From NCBI RefSeq assembly GCF_002954725.1, contig NZ_MSCQ01000003.1, forward strand, positions 62,001 through 126,000: a DNA stretch of 64,000 bases, given 5' to 3'. Shown here one piece after another: positions 1 through 9,238 of this stretch (position 1 is the stretch's first letter; each line of letters begins with the position of its first letter). A program made the position numbers and the translations under genes. This stretch comes from Photobacterium phosphoreum (GTDB lineage: Bacteria; Pseudomonadota; Gammaproteobacteria; Enterobacterales; Vibrionaceae). The notes beneath the pieces are model-generated. The model searched no databases, was not told the origin of the DNA, and saw only the letters and a list, made by a program, of their open reading frames with translations.

Positions 1-560
1 CTGAAATAGATTGCGGCATTCATACGCTATTGGTTGCTAAACAAGCAGCATTACTCAGTGACAATACGATCATTCGTTTTGCCGCCCAAGTGCACGATCT
101 TGGTAAGGCATTATCCCCAAAAGATGATTTACCTCACCATAAAACCCATTGTCGCGATGGCATTAAACCGATAAAAAGACTCTGCCAACGGATCAAAGTA
201 CCCAATGACTATCGCGATCTTGCGTTATTAGTTTGCGCGCAACATACTAAAATCCACCACGCCCAAGAAATGCGGGCGAGTACTTTTATTACTATTTTTG
301 ACCAAATAGATGGTTGGCGAAAACCGGAGCGTATCACTCAACTAGCAACATGCTGTCGTGCTGATGCTCGTGGTCGTCTAGGCTTAGAAGATACCCTCTA
401 CCCACAAGCAGATATCGTGATAGCCGTGTTTGCTATCGCCCAAGCTGTCCCTGTCGCGCCGATTATTGCTGCAGGTTTTACCGGCGCTGATATCAAACAA
501 CAATTAGCTCAAGCACGTGCTTACGCGGTTGATGAGTATTTACAACAAACTCGCGCGTAA
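1..560 (+). CDS. cca: CCA-adding enzyme, C-terminal part (cut by window edge)
   Basis: The reading frame is open from base 3, with no start codon in the window, so this is the 3' end of a longer gene. The protein is the C-terminal half of a bacterial multifunctional CCA protein, which adds or repairs the 3' CCA of tRNAs. The visible part is the HD phosphohydrolase domain: the motif HDLGK is encoded near bases 93-107 and is preceded by GIHTLL, as in the Escherichia coli enzyme. A second histidine region (CAQHTKIHHA) follows. The catalytic nucleotidyltransferase domain lies upstream, outside the window. An internal TTG at 30 is not a plausible start, because the conserved sequence continues upstream of it. 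The gene ends before a bidirectional terminator shared with uppP. Confidence 0.93.
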   Translation, partial: EIDCGIHTLLVAKQAALLSDNTIIRFAAQVHDLGKALSPKDDLPHHKTHCRDGIKPIKRLCQRIKVPNDYRDLALLVCAQHTKIHHAQEMRASTFITIFDQIDGWRKPERITQLATCCRADARGRLGLEDTLYPQADIVIAVFAIAQAVPVAPIIAAGFTGADIKQQLAQARAYAVDEYLQQTRA

Positions 561-572
561 TATCAACTCATT

Positions 573-603
573 AAAAAAGCCGACATGATGTCGGCTTTTT
601 TGT
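573..603. terminator. Bidirectional intrinsic terminator between cca and uppP
   Basis: Inverted repeat AAAAAAGCCGAC / GTCGGCTTTTTT with a five-base ATGAT loop. It has an A-tract on one side and a T-tract on the other, so it can serve both convergent genes. Confidence 0.88.
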
Positions 604-622
604 AACACACTAATTGATAGCG

Positions 623-1426
623 TTATTTAGACCATAAATACAGGAATAGACCGACACCTAAAATTAAACGATAAATAACAAACGGTGTCATACCAATACG
701 AGTAACTAACTTTAAGAATACGTGAATACACGCATATGCACTAACAAAAGAGACCGCGATCCCGATACTAAGATTACTGACATCAATCGGCTCAACACCA
801 GTGACCAATTTCAACCCTAAGTACCCGCCAGCTAACAGAATAATTGGAATCGACATTAAGAATGAGAACCGTGCTGCCGCCTCACGTGTAAAGCCTAAAT
901 ATAATGCCGCTGTCATGGTTGCACCAGAGCGAGACGTACCAGGAATGATCGCAGCCGCTTGTGCTAAACCAATTAATACTGCACTTTTCCATGTGGTTTG
1001 ATATTCATTATCCGTTTGCTTAGCATGCTTATCGACCCACCATAGCAGCAAACCAAAAATGATGGTTGTACAAGCAATCACCCACGCTGAACGCAAATAC
1101 ATTTCAATGAAGTCTTTCATCAACAAGCCAAAAATACAGGCAGGGATGGTTGAAATAACAATCATCCATGCCAATTTAGACTCGGCATTATGTTGACGTT
1201 TAAAAATTGAAGCTAGCCACGCACCCAGCAATGTAACGACTTCTTTACGGAAATAAATCATTACGGCTAATAACGTACCAACATGCACAGCAACATCAAA
1301 TGCTAACCCTTGATCCGGCCACCCTAGTATTTCTGACGGTAAAATAAGATGGGCAGAGCTTGATACAGGTAAGAACTCTGTTAATCCCTGTAACAGGGCA
1401 AGCATAATCGCTTCAAAGTGACTCAT
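623..1426 (-). CDS. uppP: Undecaprenyl-diphosphatase
   Basis: Integral membrane phosphatase of the BacA/UppP family. It converts undecaprenyl diphosphate to undecaprenyl phosphate, recycling the lipid carrier for peptidoglycan and other surface polymers. At 267 residues it is close to family length. The first conserved motif, with Glu17 followed by [10 protein letters not shown], lies at residues 17-28. The second, PGTSRSG, is at 162-168. Multiple hydrophobic segments span the protein. The start ATG at 1426 begins [10 protein letters not shown], typical of the family. It is transcribed toward cca and ends at the shared terminator. It follows folB-folK on the same strand with a gap of about 50 bases, so it may be co-transcribed with them. 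Confidence 0.95.
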   Translation of the reverse strand: MSHFEAIMLALLQGLTEFLPVSSSAHLILPSEILGWPDQGLAFDVAVHVGTLLAVMIYFRKEVVTLLGAWLASIFKRQHNAESKLAWMIVISTIPACIFGLLMKDFIEMYLRSAWVIACTTIIFGLLLWWVDKHAKQTDNEYQTTWKSAVLIGLAQAAAIIPGTSRSGATMTAALYLGFTREAAARFSFLMSIPIILLAGGYLGLKLVTGVEPIDVSNLSIGIAVSFVSAYACIHVFLKLVTRIGMTPFVIYRLILGVGLFLYLWSK

Positions 1427-1476
1427 TCATTATCCTTAATTTATATTTTTAACTATCAATGTAAGTAATCGCTTAC

Positions 1477-1956
1477 TCAAGATAATTCAACAGGCCATAG
1501 TTGCTGTTGAGGTGAAAATTTTTGCCATAATTCAGCAATCGTGTAATGTTGCCCAGGAATAACCAACTCTGGGCATAACTCACTCATCGGCCACAGTACA
1601 AATGCAAATTTATACAAATCGGAACGTGGTAACGTCGGGGAGCATTCACTGATCACGTCGCCATACAGTAAAATATCGAGATCAATAGTACGGCTTTGAT
1701 TTTTAGTCGCAGCTTCGGGTCGTCCCAGTTGACGCTCAATGTCTTTTAATGACTGCTGTAACACCGTCAATGGGAGTGATGTTGTTATTTCAACCACACT
1801 ATTAAAAAAGTTATCGCCATCAAAACCAACCGGCTCTGCTTCAAATACACGCGACATTCGCCATGAGGTTGCCAATTGCGTGACAGCTGCGATACCGGCC
1901 GGTAAATAATGTTCACGCTCAATATTGCTGCCAATGCTGATATAAGCGGTGATCAC
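1477..1956 (-). CDS. folK: 6-hydroxymethyl-7,8-dihydropterin pyrophosphokinase
   Basis: Transfers pyrophosphate from ATP to 6-hydroxymethyl-7,8-dihydropterin, the step before dihydropteroate synthase in folate synthesis. The 159-residue protein has the N-terminal IGSN motif (residues 8-11), the EPVGFDGDNFFN substrate region (41-52) and the family signature RTIDLDILLYG (89-99). The start codon is GTG at 1954-1956. Its G-strand sequence shares one base with the TAG stop of folB (TAGTG), which implies translational coupling. It lies directly downstream of folB, which supplies the preceding pathway step. Confidence 0.95.
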   Translation of the reverse strand: MITAYISIGSNIEREHYLPAGIAAVTQLATSWRMSRVFEAEPVGFDGDNFFNSVVEITTSLPLTVLQQSLKDIERQLGRPEAATKNQSRTIDLDILLYGDVISECSPTLPRSDLYKFAFVLWPMSELCPELVIPGQHYTIAELWQKFSPQQQLWPVELS

Positions 1957-2309
1957 TACTTAATACCTCGTTCAATTTGGACCCCGACCCCGCGCGCATT
2001 AGCAATAGCACCGGGTTTTGTGATCCGTACTTTGATCCAAGGCACCGCAAAGCGCGTCATAATTAAACTGGCGATATCTTCAGCGACACGCTCAACTAAC
2101 AAAAAACGACCTTGGGTAATATGTTCAGTAACGGCAGTACTCACCGTCGAATAATCTAAGGCTAAATTAACATCGTCACTCATCGCTGCAGGACGATTAT
2201 CGTGAGCCATCTCCAAATCTACTACCAATTTTTGCTTGATCTGTTGTTCCCAGTCATACACTCCAATAGTGGCGATAACTTCAAGTTGTTCTATAAATAC
2301 CATGTCCAT
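1956..2309 (-). CDS. folB: Dihydroneopterin aldolase
   Basis: Cleaves dihydroneopterin to 6-hydroxymethyl-dihydropterin and glycolaldehyde in folate synthesis. The 117-residue protein begins MDMVFIEQLEVIATIGVYDW and carries the YDWEQ active-site motif (residues 18-22), the conserved LVERVAE segment and the C-terminal KPGAI motif, all matching the E. coli FolB pattern. It is the first gene of the minus-strand group folB-folK(-uppP) and is divergent from plsY. The 250-base spacer upstream is unusually rich in inverted repeats. The stop codon overlaps the folK start. Confidence 0.95.
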   Translation of the reverse strand: MDMVFIEQLEVIATIGVYDWEQQIKQKLVVDLEMAHDNRPAAMSDDVNLALDYSTVSTAVTEHITQGRFLLVERVAEDIASLIMTRFAVPWIKVRITKPGAIANARGVGVQIERGIK

Positions 2310-2559
2310 ATTTAATCGCTAATTTTGTTAGAGGTCGGATACCTAATACACACAAAAACGCGTATTATCAGGCTATATACGTTAGCGTTAATCAATGCTA
2401 ACAGGTCAATAACACACTCAATATTGACCATAATTGTGACTATATCACAGCCATAATCACGCTGATATTTATCAGCATCAATATTGATAAAGATAAGATC
2501 TGGCTAACATTTAGCGTCAATACACAGCACAGCTTAACTTTAAATAACCGGAATATTGC
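2310..2559. promoter_or_regulatory. Divergent folB/plsY spacer with clustered palindromes
   Basis: This 250-base non-coding spacer must hold both promoters. Within about 110 bases it contains five inverted repeats. They are GTTAGC...GCTAAC (near 2380-2402), GGTCAAT...ATTGACC (2404-2429), TGTGA-CTATA-TCACA (2435-2449), GCTGATA-TT-TATCAGC (2461-2476) and ATCAATATTGAT (2477-2488). The TGTGA/TCACA pair has a five-base spacer, not the six of a canonical CRP site. No regulator can be named from sequence alone. Confidence 0.55.
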
Positions 2560-3174
2560 ATGACACCATTAGCGTTACTGATGATCATTGCTGCCTATCT
2601 ATTAGGATCAATTTCCAGTGCAGTGTTAATTTCAAAACTGTACCATTTCCCTGATCCTCGTACTCATGGTTCACGCAACCCAGGAGCAACCAATGTCCTT
2701 CGCCTCGGTGGTAAAGTTGCAGCAACATTGGTGCTTGTTGCTGACATTCTCAAAGGCATGATCCCTGTTTGGTTAAGCTATTATTTTGGCTTAAATCCCT
2801 TCTTATTAGGCATTATCGGCATTGCTGCTTGCCTAGGCCATATCTATCCGATTTTCTTTCACTTCCAAGGCGGAAAAGGTGTTGCAACCGCCCTTGGTGC
2901 ATTAGCACCTATTGGCTGGGATCTTAGCGGTAGCCTAATTAGTATTTGGATATTAGCGTTAACACTGACAGGTTATTCATCATTAGCATCGTTGATCACA
3001 GCCTTAGCAGCACCACTAATGACATGGATGGTTAAGCCTGAATACACCATGCCTGTCGCGATGCTTTCTTGCTTAATTATCTTCCGTCACCAAGACAATA
3101 TTCGCCGCTTACTTGATGGCGACGAAACCAAAATATGGCAGAAATTTGCCCGAAAAAGTAACGAAAAGCAATAA
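2560..3174 (+). CDS. plsY: Acyl-phosphate:glycerol-3-phosphate acyltransferase
   Basis: Membrane enzyme that transfers an acyl group from acyl phosphate to glycerol-3-phosphate, the first step of phospholipid synthesis. At 204 residues it has PlsY length. All three conserved loops are visible: GSRNPGATN (residues 37-45), GHIYPIF (93-99) and GGKGVAT (104-110), separated by hydrophobic membrane segments. It starts at ATG 2560 and is divergent from folB, as in E. coli and Vibrio. It converges on tsaD with a bidirectional hairpin between them. Confidence 0.95.
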   Translation: MTPLALLMIIAAYLLGSISSAVLISKLYHFPDPRTHGSRNPGATNVLRLGGKVAATLVLVADILKGMIPVWLSYYFGLNPFLLGIIGIAACLGHIYPIFFHFQGGKGVATALGALAPIGWDLSGSLISIWILALTLTGYSSLASLITALAAPLMTWMVKPEYTMPVAMLSCLIIFRHQDNIRRLLDGDETKIWQKFARKSNEKQ

Positions 3175-3192
3175 AAACACAGGAAAACACAC

Positions 3193-3226
3193 AAAAAAAA
3201 GCGAGAATATACATTCTCGCTTTTTG
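3193..3226. terminator. Bidirectional terminator between plsY and tsaD
   Basis: Perfect 8-bp stem GCGAGAAT (3201-3208) / ATTCTCGC (3213-3220) with a four-base loop, flanked by an A8 run and a T5 run. It is placed between convergent genes. Confidence 0.9.
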
Positions 3227-3249
3227 TTTAGATTAACCTATATTTATCG

Positions 3250-4266
3250 TTAAGCAACTGGCTTTAATTGATCAATAGGCCAGCGCGGATAAACCTTAAC
3301 CCCAAGATCCATCAACTCATTATTTTTCAAACGTTGCATGCCCGCATAAGCAATCATGGCACCGTTATCAGTACAAAATTCAGTGCGCGGATAAAACACT
3401 TCGCCATGCATGCCTTTCATCAAGGTTTCAAGTTGCTGACGTAACGATTTATTGGCACTCACACCGCCAGCAATCACTAAGCGCTTATAACCCGTTTGCT
3501 TCAACGCGCGCTTACACTTAATCGCTAAAGTATCGACGACTGCATCTTGAAATGCATAAGCAATATCAGCGCGGGTTTGTGGATCATCATCGTTGCCACG
3601 AATGGTATTCGCCGCAAATGTTTTCAAACCTGAAAAACTAAAATCAAGCCCTGGGCGGTCTGTCATTGGACGCGGGAACTTAAATCTCCCCGGAGTACCT
3701 TGTTCAGCCATTTTGGACAATAACGGGCCTCCTGGGTAGTCTAAGCCCATCATCTTAGCCGTCTTATCAAATGCTTCACCTGCGGCATCATCAACTGACT
3801 CGCCAAGGATTTTATAGTCACCAATACCACGAACGTCAACCATCATGGTATGTCCGCCAGAAACAAGCAGAGCCACAAAAGGAAATTCTGGCGCATTGTC
3901 TTCTAGCATTGGAGCCAACAAATGGCCTTCCATGTGATGCACAGCTACCGCTGGTAAATCCCACGCATACGCAAGGCTACGGCCGATTGTCGCGCCGACT
4001 AATAATGCCCCTACAAGACCGGGGCCAGCTGTGTAAGCAACACCATCAAGATCTTCTGGGGTTAAGCCCGCAGCAGCGAGTGTCGCGACGATCAAGGGAA
4101 TGGTTTTTTTAACGTGATCGCGTGATGCTAACTCAGGCACCACACCGCCGTAATCAGCATGTAACTTTACTTGGCTGTAAAGTTCATGTGCCAATAAGCC
4201 TTTTTCATCATCAAAAATTGCGATACCTGTTTCATCACAGGAGGTCTCAATGCCCAATATACGCAT
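3250..4266 (-). CDS. tsaD: tRNA N6-threonylcarbamoyladenosine transferase subunit TsaD
   Basis: Catalytic Kae1/Qri7-family subunit that, with TsaB and TsaE, transfers threonylcarbamoyl from its adenylate to A37 of ANN-decoding tRNAs. From the ATG at 4264-4266 the protein is 338 residues and begins [14 protein letters not shown], the invariant family N-terminus. The metal-binding HMEGH motif is at residues 111-115, and the nucleotide-binding region VSGGHTMM follows. The frame is open 165 bases further upstream, but that extension is unlike the family and runs into the rpsU promoter, so it was rejected. It is divergent from rpsU, a conserved arrangement in gammaproteobacteria. Confidence 0.96.
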   Translation of the reverse strand: MRILGIETSCDETGIAIFDDEKGLLAHELYSQVKLHADYGGVVPELASRDHVKKTIPLIVATLAAAGLTPEDLDGVAYTAGPGLVGALLVGATIGRSLAYAWDLPAVAVHHMEGHLLAPMLEDNAPEFPFVALLVSGGHTMMVDVRGIGDYKILGESVDDAAGEAFDKTAKMMGLDYPGGPLLSKMAEQGTPGRFKFPRPMTDRPGLDFSFSGLKTFAANTIRGNDDDPQTRADIAYAFQDAVVDTLAIKCKRALKQTGYKRLVIAGGVSANKSLRQQLETLMKGMHGEVFYPRTEFCTDNGAMIAYAGMQRLKNNELMDLGVKVYPRWPIDQLKPVA

Positions 4267-4414
4267 AACAGCCTCTATAGTATTCGGTGGTCCAATATGA
4301 AAAATCAGCCTAGTTTCAACAACAACCGCTAATTCATATAGGTTTATAAGGGGGTAATTGAGTGCCATGTTACCGCTGTTAACACAAATTAACCAGTTCA
4401 TAGGCGCAGAATGC

Positions 4415-4444
4415 TTTACAAATACCCCCAAATCAGATTAGAAT
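4415..4444 (+). promoter_or_regulatory. Predicted sigma-70 promoter of the rpsU-dnaG-rpoD cluster
   Basis: A TTTACA -35-like box (4415-4420) and a TAGAAT -10-like box (4439-4444) are separated by 18 bases. The implied transcription start is near 4451, about 60 bases before rpsU. Prediction by eye only. Confidence 0.55.
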
Positions 4445-4514
4445 TTCGCACCATTTTAATCGACTGACACTTTGACGTCAGTATTAAACCGAATCACTCT
4501 GAGGTGAGTATTAC

Positions 4515-4730
4515 ATGCCAGTAATCAAAGTACGTGAAAACGAACCGTTTGACGTAGCACTACGTCGTTTCAAGCGCTCTTGCGAAAAAGCAGGTATCCT
4601 TTCTGAAGTTCGTCGTCGTGAGCACTTCGAAAAGCCAACTACTGTACGTAAGCGTGCTAAAGCAGCGGCAGTTAAGCGTCACCTGAAAAAATTGGCTCGC
4701 GAAAACGCGCGTCGCGTTCGTCTGTACTAA
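4515..4730 (+). CDS. rpsU: 30S ribosomal protein S21
   Basis: Small basic protein of the 30S subunit, needed for initiation on natural mRNAs. The 71-residue length and the sequence ([19 protein letters not shown] at the start, ENARRVRLY at the end) match the proteobacterial S21 family almost completely. A GAGGTGAG ribosome-binding site precedes the ATG. It is the first gene of the macromolecular-synthesis cluster and would link translation, replication priming (dnaG) and transcription (rpoD) in one transcript, as known in E. coli. Confidence 0.98.
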   Translation: MPVIKVRENEPFDVALRRFKRSCEKAGILSEVRRREHFEKPTTVRKRAKAAAVKRHLKKLARENARRVRLY

Positions 4731-4761
4731 TCGTTAGATTATAAAACAGAAGGATCGCGTA

Positions 4762-5205
4762 ATGACTCTTATTGAACGCCTAAAAAGCGAACAAATAGCG
4801 GCGATGAAGGCGAGAAATAAACCTCGTCTTGGTGCCATCCGTTTGGTACTTGCTGCAATTAAACAACGCGAAGTTGACGAAAAGATCATTCTTTCCGATG
4901 ACGACGTGTTAGTAGTATTGACCAAAATGGTGAAGCAACGTCGTGACTCTGTAGCCCAGTATGAAGCTGCAGGCCGTCAAGATCTTGCTGATATTGAACA
5001 TGCTGAAATCAGTGTCTTAGCAGAATTTATGCCTCAACCGTTAAGTGAAGATGAAATCTCTGCTTTGCTGGATGATGCTATTGCTGCAACAGGCGCTGCC
5101 AACATGCAAGATATGGGCAAGGTCATGGGCGTACTGAAACCGCAAATTCAGGGTCGTGCCGATATGGGGATTGTTAGCAAGCTGGTGAAAATCAAGCTAG
5201 GCTAA
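4762..5205 (+). CDS. GatB/YqeY domain protein
   Basis: A 147-residue protein of the YqeY family, whose fold matches the tail domain of the GatB subunit of tRNA amidotransferase. Its molecular role is not established. Family features seen are the N-terminal LIERLKSEQIAAMKARNKPR helix, the EVDEK segment and the C-terminal DMGKVMGVLKPQIQGRADM motif. An AGAAGGA ribosome-binding site stands before the ATG at 4762. It sits 31 bases after rpsU and before dnaG, a position common in Vibrio and Pseudomonas but absent from E. coli. Co-transcription with rpsU is likely. Confidence 0.92.
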   Translation: MTLIERLKSEQIAAMKARNKPRLGAIRLVLAAIKQREVDEKIILSDDDVLVVLTKMVKQRRDSVAQYEAAGRQDLADIEHAEISVLAEFMPQPLSEDEISALLDDAIAATGAANMQDMGKVMGVLKPQIQGRADMGIVSKLVKIKLG

Positions 5206-5224
5206 TCACTCCTCTTATTCTGCA

Positions 5225-5264
5225 ACAAGCCGTGCTATTCTTTTTGAATGCGCGGCTTGTTTGT
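5225..5264 (+). terminator. Hairpin between yqeY and dnaG, possible partial terminator
   Basis: Inverted repeat ACAAGCCG (5225-5232) / CGGCTTGT (5253-5260), extended by GC pairing inside and followed by a TTTG-rich stretch. In E. coli a terminator between rpsU and dnaG sets the low dnaG level. This hairpin sits at the equivalent place, but its U-tract is weak. Confidence 0.5.
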
Positions 5265-5335
5265 ATCTGACAATCCTCTCTTTTTAACGGTCTAACCGTT
5301 ACATTCTTTTTTTACTCTAGGTTGTTTGCTTTGTT

Positions 5336-7114
5336 ATGTCAGGAAAAATACCGCGTTCCTTTATCGATGATTTAATCTCTCGACACGATATTGTCGATGT
5401 TATTGACGCGCGCGTAAAACTCAAAAAGCAAGGTAAGAACTTTGGTGCCTGCTGTCCCTTCCATAATGAAAAAACCCCTTCTTTTTCGGTAAGCCAAGAA
5501 AAACAGTTCTATCATTGTTTTGGGTGCGGCGTTCATGGCAACGTACTTGACTTCGTGATGGAGTATGATCGATTAGAGTTTGTCGATGCCATTGAAGATC
5601 TTGCCTCACAGTTAGGCTTAGAAGTACCACGCGAGAATGATGGTAATAATTTTTATAAAAATGAACCAACAGTATCTAAAGCTCAAAGATTAGATATTTA
5701 CAATTTACTAAATCAAGCTTCTATTTTATATGTTAATGAACTAAAAAAAGAAGAGAATAAACATGCAGTTGAGTACCTCAAACAACGAGGTCTAAGCGGC
5801 GAAATAGCAAAAAAATTTAGTATCGGATTTGTTCCAAACTCTTGGGATTTTTTAAAACGTCATTTAGGCAAAGATCAAACTGCTATTGATTATTTAGAAA
5901 CATCTGGAATGCTAGTCGTTTCTGATTCTGATTCAAATAAAATATATGACCGTTTTAGAAATAGAATAATGTTTCCTATTCGAGGACACAAATCTAATAA
6001 AGGGAAAATTATTGGGTTTGGTGGACGAGTTCTAGATAATAGCGTACCCAAATACTTAAACTCACCAGAAATAAAAGTATTCCATAAAGGTACTGAGCTA
6101 TATGGTTTATATGAGGTTCTTGAGGATAATTCTAATCCAGATAAAATTATGGTCGTTGAAGGCTATATGGATGTGGTTGCACTAGCGCAATTTGGGGTTA
6201 ATTACGCAGTGGCATCTTTGGGAACCGCCACTACTGGCGATCATATTAAAAGTTTATTCCGTCAGACCAGTACTGTTGTGTGCTGCTACGATGGGGATCG
6301 TGCCGGACGTGAGGCGGCATGGAGAGCAATGGAACAAGCACTGCCTTATTTAGTTGACGGTTGTGAACTTAAATTTATGTTCTTACCTGATGGTGAAGAT
6401 CCCGATACTTACATTCGACAATATGGAAAAGATGAATTTGAAACACAAGTATCATCTTCTATGTCTTTAATTGATTTCATGTTTAATCATCTCACTAAAC
6501 AAGTAAATATGACAACAAAAGAAGGTAAAAGTAAACTAATGCTACTAACTAAGCCTTTGATTGAAAAGGTAGCAGGCGAAACTCTTCGCGAATACCTAAT
6601 CAATAAACTAGGCTATAGTTTAGGTTTACCACCAGATCAAATTAGAGTAGATATAAAGCGAACACAACAAGAAACACCTCGTTTGATTAATCAAAGTATC
6701 AAACGTACGCCAATGCGAGAAGTGATTGCCTTATTAATTCAACACCCTCTTTTTGTTAATCAACTCAAATTTGACACTAAAGCATTTGAAGACATAGAAC
6801 TGGCAGGATTAAATTTATTACTATCGATAGTTGAAAAATGTCGCATAAACCCCAATGTAAGTACAGGCCAGTTACTAGAATCATGGCGTAATACAAAAGA
6901 TGAAGCCATGATGGCACGACTTGCCGCATGGGAGTTACCGTTGTCTAAAGATGAAGACAGTACTCTAGAAGTATTCTTAGACGCAATGGATAATGTAATA
7001 AACCAATGCGTACAAAAACAAATAGAAAAATTGCAGGCTAAATCAAGTACTGTCGGCTTATCAGTCGAAGAAAAGCAGGAATTACAATCCTTATTATTGG
7101 ATCGTCCCGCCTAA
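5336..7114 (+). CDS. dnaG: DNA primase
   Basis: Synthesises RNA primers for the replication fork and works with the DnaB helicase. At 592 residues it is close to the E. coli length of 581. The N-terminal zinc ribbon ligands are Cys40, His43, Cys61 and Cys64. The catalytic TOPRIM core follows, with VVEGYMD near residue 273 and YDGDRAG near 318, plus the DGEDPD acidic motif. The C-terminal helicase-binding region (about 440-592) is more divergent. Start ATG 5336 gives MSGKIPRSFIDDL, matching the family. Segments 5640-6140 and 6380-7080 are visibly more AT-rich than the zinc and TOPRIM regions. It precedes rpoD by 92 bases. Confidence 0.96.
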   Translation: MSGKIPRSFIDDLISRHDIVDVIDARVKLKKQGKNFGACCPFHNEKTPSFSVSQEKQFYHCFGCGVHGNVLDFVMEYDRLEFVDAIEDLASQLGLEVPRENDGNNFYKNEPTVSKAQRLDIYNLLNQASILYVNELKKEENKHAVEYLKQRGLSGEIAKKFSIGFVPNSWDFLKRHLGKDQTAIDYLETSGMLVVSDSDSNKIYDRFRNRIMFPIRGHKSNKGKIIGFGGRVLDNSVPKYLNSPEIKVFHKGTELYGLYEVLEDNSNPDKIMVVEGYMDVVALAQFGVNYAVASLGTATTGDHIKSLFRQTSTVVCCYDGDRAGREAAWRAMEQALPYLVDGCELKFMFLPDGEDPDTYIRQYGKDEFETQVSSSMSLIDFMFNHLTKQVNMTTKEGKSKLMLLTKPLIEKVAGETLREYLINKLGYSLGLPPDQIRVDIKRTQQETPRLINQSIKRTPMREVIALLIQHPLFVNQLKFDTKAFEDIELAGLNLLLSIVEKCRINPNVSTGQLLESWRNTKDEAMMARLAAWELPLSKDEDSTLEVFLDAMDNVINQCVQKQIEKLQAKSSTVGLSVEEKQELQSLLLDRPA

Positions 7115-7118
7115 TAAG

Positions 7119-7147
7119 TAGTCAACAATTAAGAAATTTGTTATAAT
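7119..7147 (+). promoter_or_regulatory. Predicted internal promoter upstream of rpoD
   Basis: A perfect TATAAT at 7142-7147 has a weak TAGTCA (four of six) 17 bases upstream at 7119-7124. An internal rpoD promoter after dnaG fits the pattern known in related clusters. Prediction by eye. Confidence 0.5.
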
Positions 7148-7206
7148 GACTGGTTTGCAACTCTGCATACTAAATTATCACTCAGACCCGAAGTTGGATA
7201 CCGTCT

Positions 7207-9060
7207 ATGGAGCAAAATCCGCAGTCACAGCTAAAGTTACTTGTTGCTAAAGGCAAGGAACAAGGCTATCTGACCTACGCCGAAGTAAATGACCACCTAC
7301 CAGAAGATATTGTTGATTCTGATCAGGTTGAAGACATTATTCAAATGATTAATGACATGGGTATTAAGGTAGTTGAAACTGCCCCAGATGCCGATGAACT
7401 CATGATGACTGAAGATAATGCCGACGAAGACGCCATTGAAGCAGCGGCGCAAGCATTATCAAGCGTAGAAAGCGAGATCGGTCGCACAACAGACCCTGTA
7501 CGTATGTACATGCGTGAAATGGGTACGGTTGAACTACTTACTCGTGAAGGCGAAATTGATATCGCAAAACGCATTGAAGATGGTATTAACCAAGTTCAAT
7601 GCTCTGTTGCTGAATACCCTTCAGCAATCGCTCATTTACTTGAGCAGTTTGACAAAGTTGAAGCCGATGAACTTCGTCTAACTGATATCATTTCAGGCTT
7701 CGTTGATCCTAACGAAGAAGCTACCGCAGCACCAACAGCAACACACATTGGCTCAGAGCTCAGCGAAACTGATCTTGAAGATGAAGATAAAGATCTTGAA
7801 GACGGCGACGACGACGATGATGCGGAAGATGAAGAAGAAGACGATGGTAGCATCGACCCTGAATTAGCGCGTGAAAAGTTCTTAGAGCTTCGTCACTCCT
7901 ATGAAAAAATGGCATTAGCCATTAATACTAATGGTCGCCAACATGCTACGACTGAAGTTGCTGTTGAAGAATTATCAGAAATCTTCAAGCAATTCCGTCT
8001 GATTCCAAAGCAATTTGATCGTCTAGTTAGCTCACTACGTGATTCAATGGATAAAGTACGCACTAACGAGCGTCTTATCATGCGTATGTGTGTTGATAAT
8101 AGCAAAATGCCAAAGAAAACATTCATTAGCCTATTTGGTGGTAATGAATCAAACAGTGATTGGATTGATACCGCACTTAACTCAGGCAAGCCTTACGCTG
8201 AACGTCTAAAGAACTATGAAGAAGATCTTCGTCGTGCAACGTTAAAGCTACGCATCCTTGAGCAAGAAACGGGTCTGTCTATTGAGCGAATCAAAGACAT
8301 CAGCCGTCGTATGTCAATCGGTGAAGCAAAAGCGCGCCGTGCGAAAAAAGAGATGGTTGAAGCAAACTTACGTCTTGTAATCTCTATTGCCAAAAAGTAC
8401 ACCAACCGTGGTCTACAATTCTTGGATTTGATCCAAGAAGGTAACATCGGTCTAATGAAAGCGGTTGATAAATTTGAATACCGTCGAGGTTACAAATTCT
8501 CAACTTATGCTACATGGTGGATCCGTCAGGCAATCACACGTTCAATCGCTGACCAGGCACGTACTATTCGTATTCCTGTGCACATGATTGAAACCATCAA
8601 CAAATTGAACCGTATCTCACGTCAGATGCTTCAAGAGATGGGCCGTGAGCCATTGCCGGAAGAATTGGCTGAACGCATGCAAATGCCGGAAGACAAGATC
8701 CGTAAAGTATTGAAGATTGCTAAAGAGCCAATCTCAATGGAAACCCCAATTGGTGATGATGAAGATTCACACCTAGGTGATTTCATTGAAGATACAACAC
8801 TTCAACTACCAATGGATGCAGCGACTGCAACAAACTTGCGTGCTGCAACTAACGATGTACTTGCGGGTTTAACACCACGTGAAGCTAAAGTACTTCGTAT
8901 GCGTTTCGGTATTGATATGAATACTGACCACACGCTAGAAGAAGTGGGTAAGCAATTTGACGTTACTCGTGAGCGTATCCGTCAGATCGAAGCGAAGGCG
9001 TTACGTAAATTACGTCACCCAAGCCGTTCAGACGTACTACGTAGTTTCCTTGACGAATAA
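7207..9060 (+). CDS. rpoD: RNA polymerase primary sigma factor RpoD (sigma-70)
   Basis: Housekeeping sigma factor that directs RNA polymerase to -10/-35 promoters. The 617-residue protein shows region 1.1 at the N-terminus ([20 protein letters not shown]), region 1.2 ([11 protein letters not shown]) and a non-conserved insert containing a highly acidic stretch near residues 193-218. The core region 2 carries [19 protein letters not shown], and region 4.2 has the helix-turn-helix [20 protein letters not shown]. Length and order match E. coli RpoD (613 residues). It is the last gene of the rpsU-yqeY-dnaG-rpoD cluster and is followed by a strong terminator. Confidence 0.98.
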   Translation: MEQNPQSQLKLLVAKGKEQGYLTYAEVNDHLPEDIVDSDQVEDIIQMINDMGIKVVETAPDADELMMTEDNADEDAIEAAAQALSSVESEIGRTTDPVRMYMREMGTVELLTREGEIDIAKRIEDGINQVQCSVAEYPSAIAHLLEQFDKVEADELRLTDIISGFVDPNEEATAAPTATHIGSELSETDLEDEDKDLEDGDDDDDAEDEEEDDGSIDPELAREKFLELRHSYEKMALAINTNGRQHATTEVAVEELSEIFKQFRLIPKQFDRLVSSLRDSMDKVRTNERLIMRMCVDNSKMPKKTFISLFGGNESNSDWIDTALNSGKPYAERLKNYEEDLRRATLKLRILEQETGLSIERIKDISRRMSIGEAKARRAKKEMVEANLRLVISIAKKYTNRGLQFLDLIQEGNIGLMKAVDKFEYRRGYKFSTYATWWIRQAITRSIADQARTIRIPVHMIETINKLNRISRQMLQEMGREPLPEELAERMQMPEDKIRKVLKIAKEPISMETPIGDDEDSHLGDFIEDTTLQLPMDAATATNLRAATNDVLAGLTPREAKVLRMRFGIDMNTDHTLEEVGKQFDVTRERIRQIEAKALRKLRHPSRSDVLRSFLDE

Positions 9061-9080
9061 GAAAACGCGCTAACGTTATA

Positions 9081-9108
9081 AAAAAAGCGAGCCTAGGCTC
9101 GCTTTTTT
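9081..9108 (+). terminator. rpoD intrinsic terminator
   Basis: Perfect palindrome GCGAGCCT / AGGCTCGC at 9087-9102 with a preceding A-tract and a T6 tail, 21 bases after the rpoD stop. Confidence 0.92.
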
Positions 9109-9238
9109 ATTGTATGCAATCACAACATTAAAAATTTAAGAAGTTGATTCTCTTTTTCTAACTGTCGAAAAAGCAAACAATTTTTTGGCGTTAATCACTA
9201 GACAAGTGTTACGCCATCCCCTATAATTTGCCGCATAT

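Noticed and set aside
2435-2449. CRP site
   Set aside because: TGTGA and TCACA are separated by five bases instead of six. The palindrome is real but not a canonical CRP operator.
4267-4431. 55-codon N-terminal extension of tsaD
   Set aside because: The extension has no family resemblance, runs into the rpsU promoter, and the true N-terminus [14 protein letters not shown] starts at 4266.
7341-8447. Several minus-strand ORFs across rpoD
   Set aside because: They are Ser- and Arg-rich mirror frames of the highly biased rpoD coding sequence.
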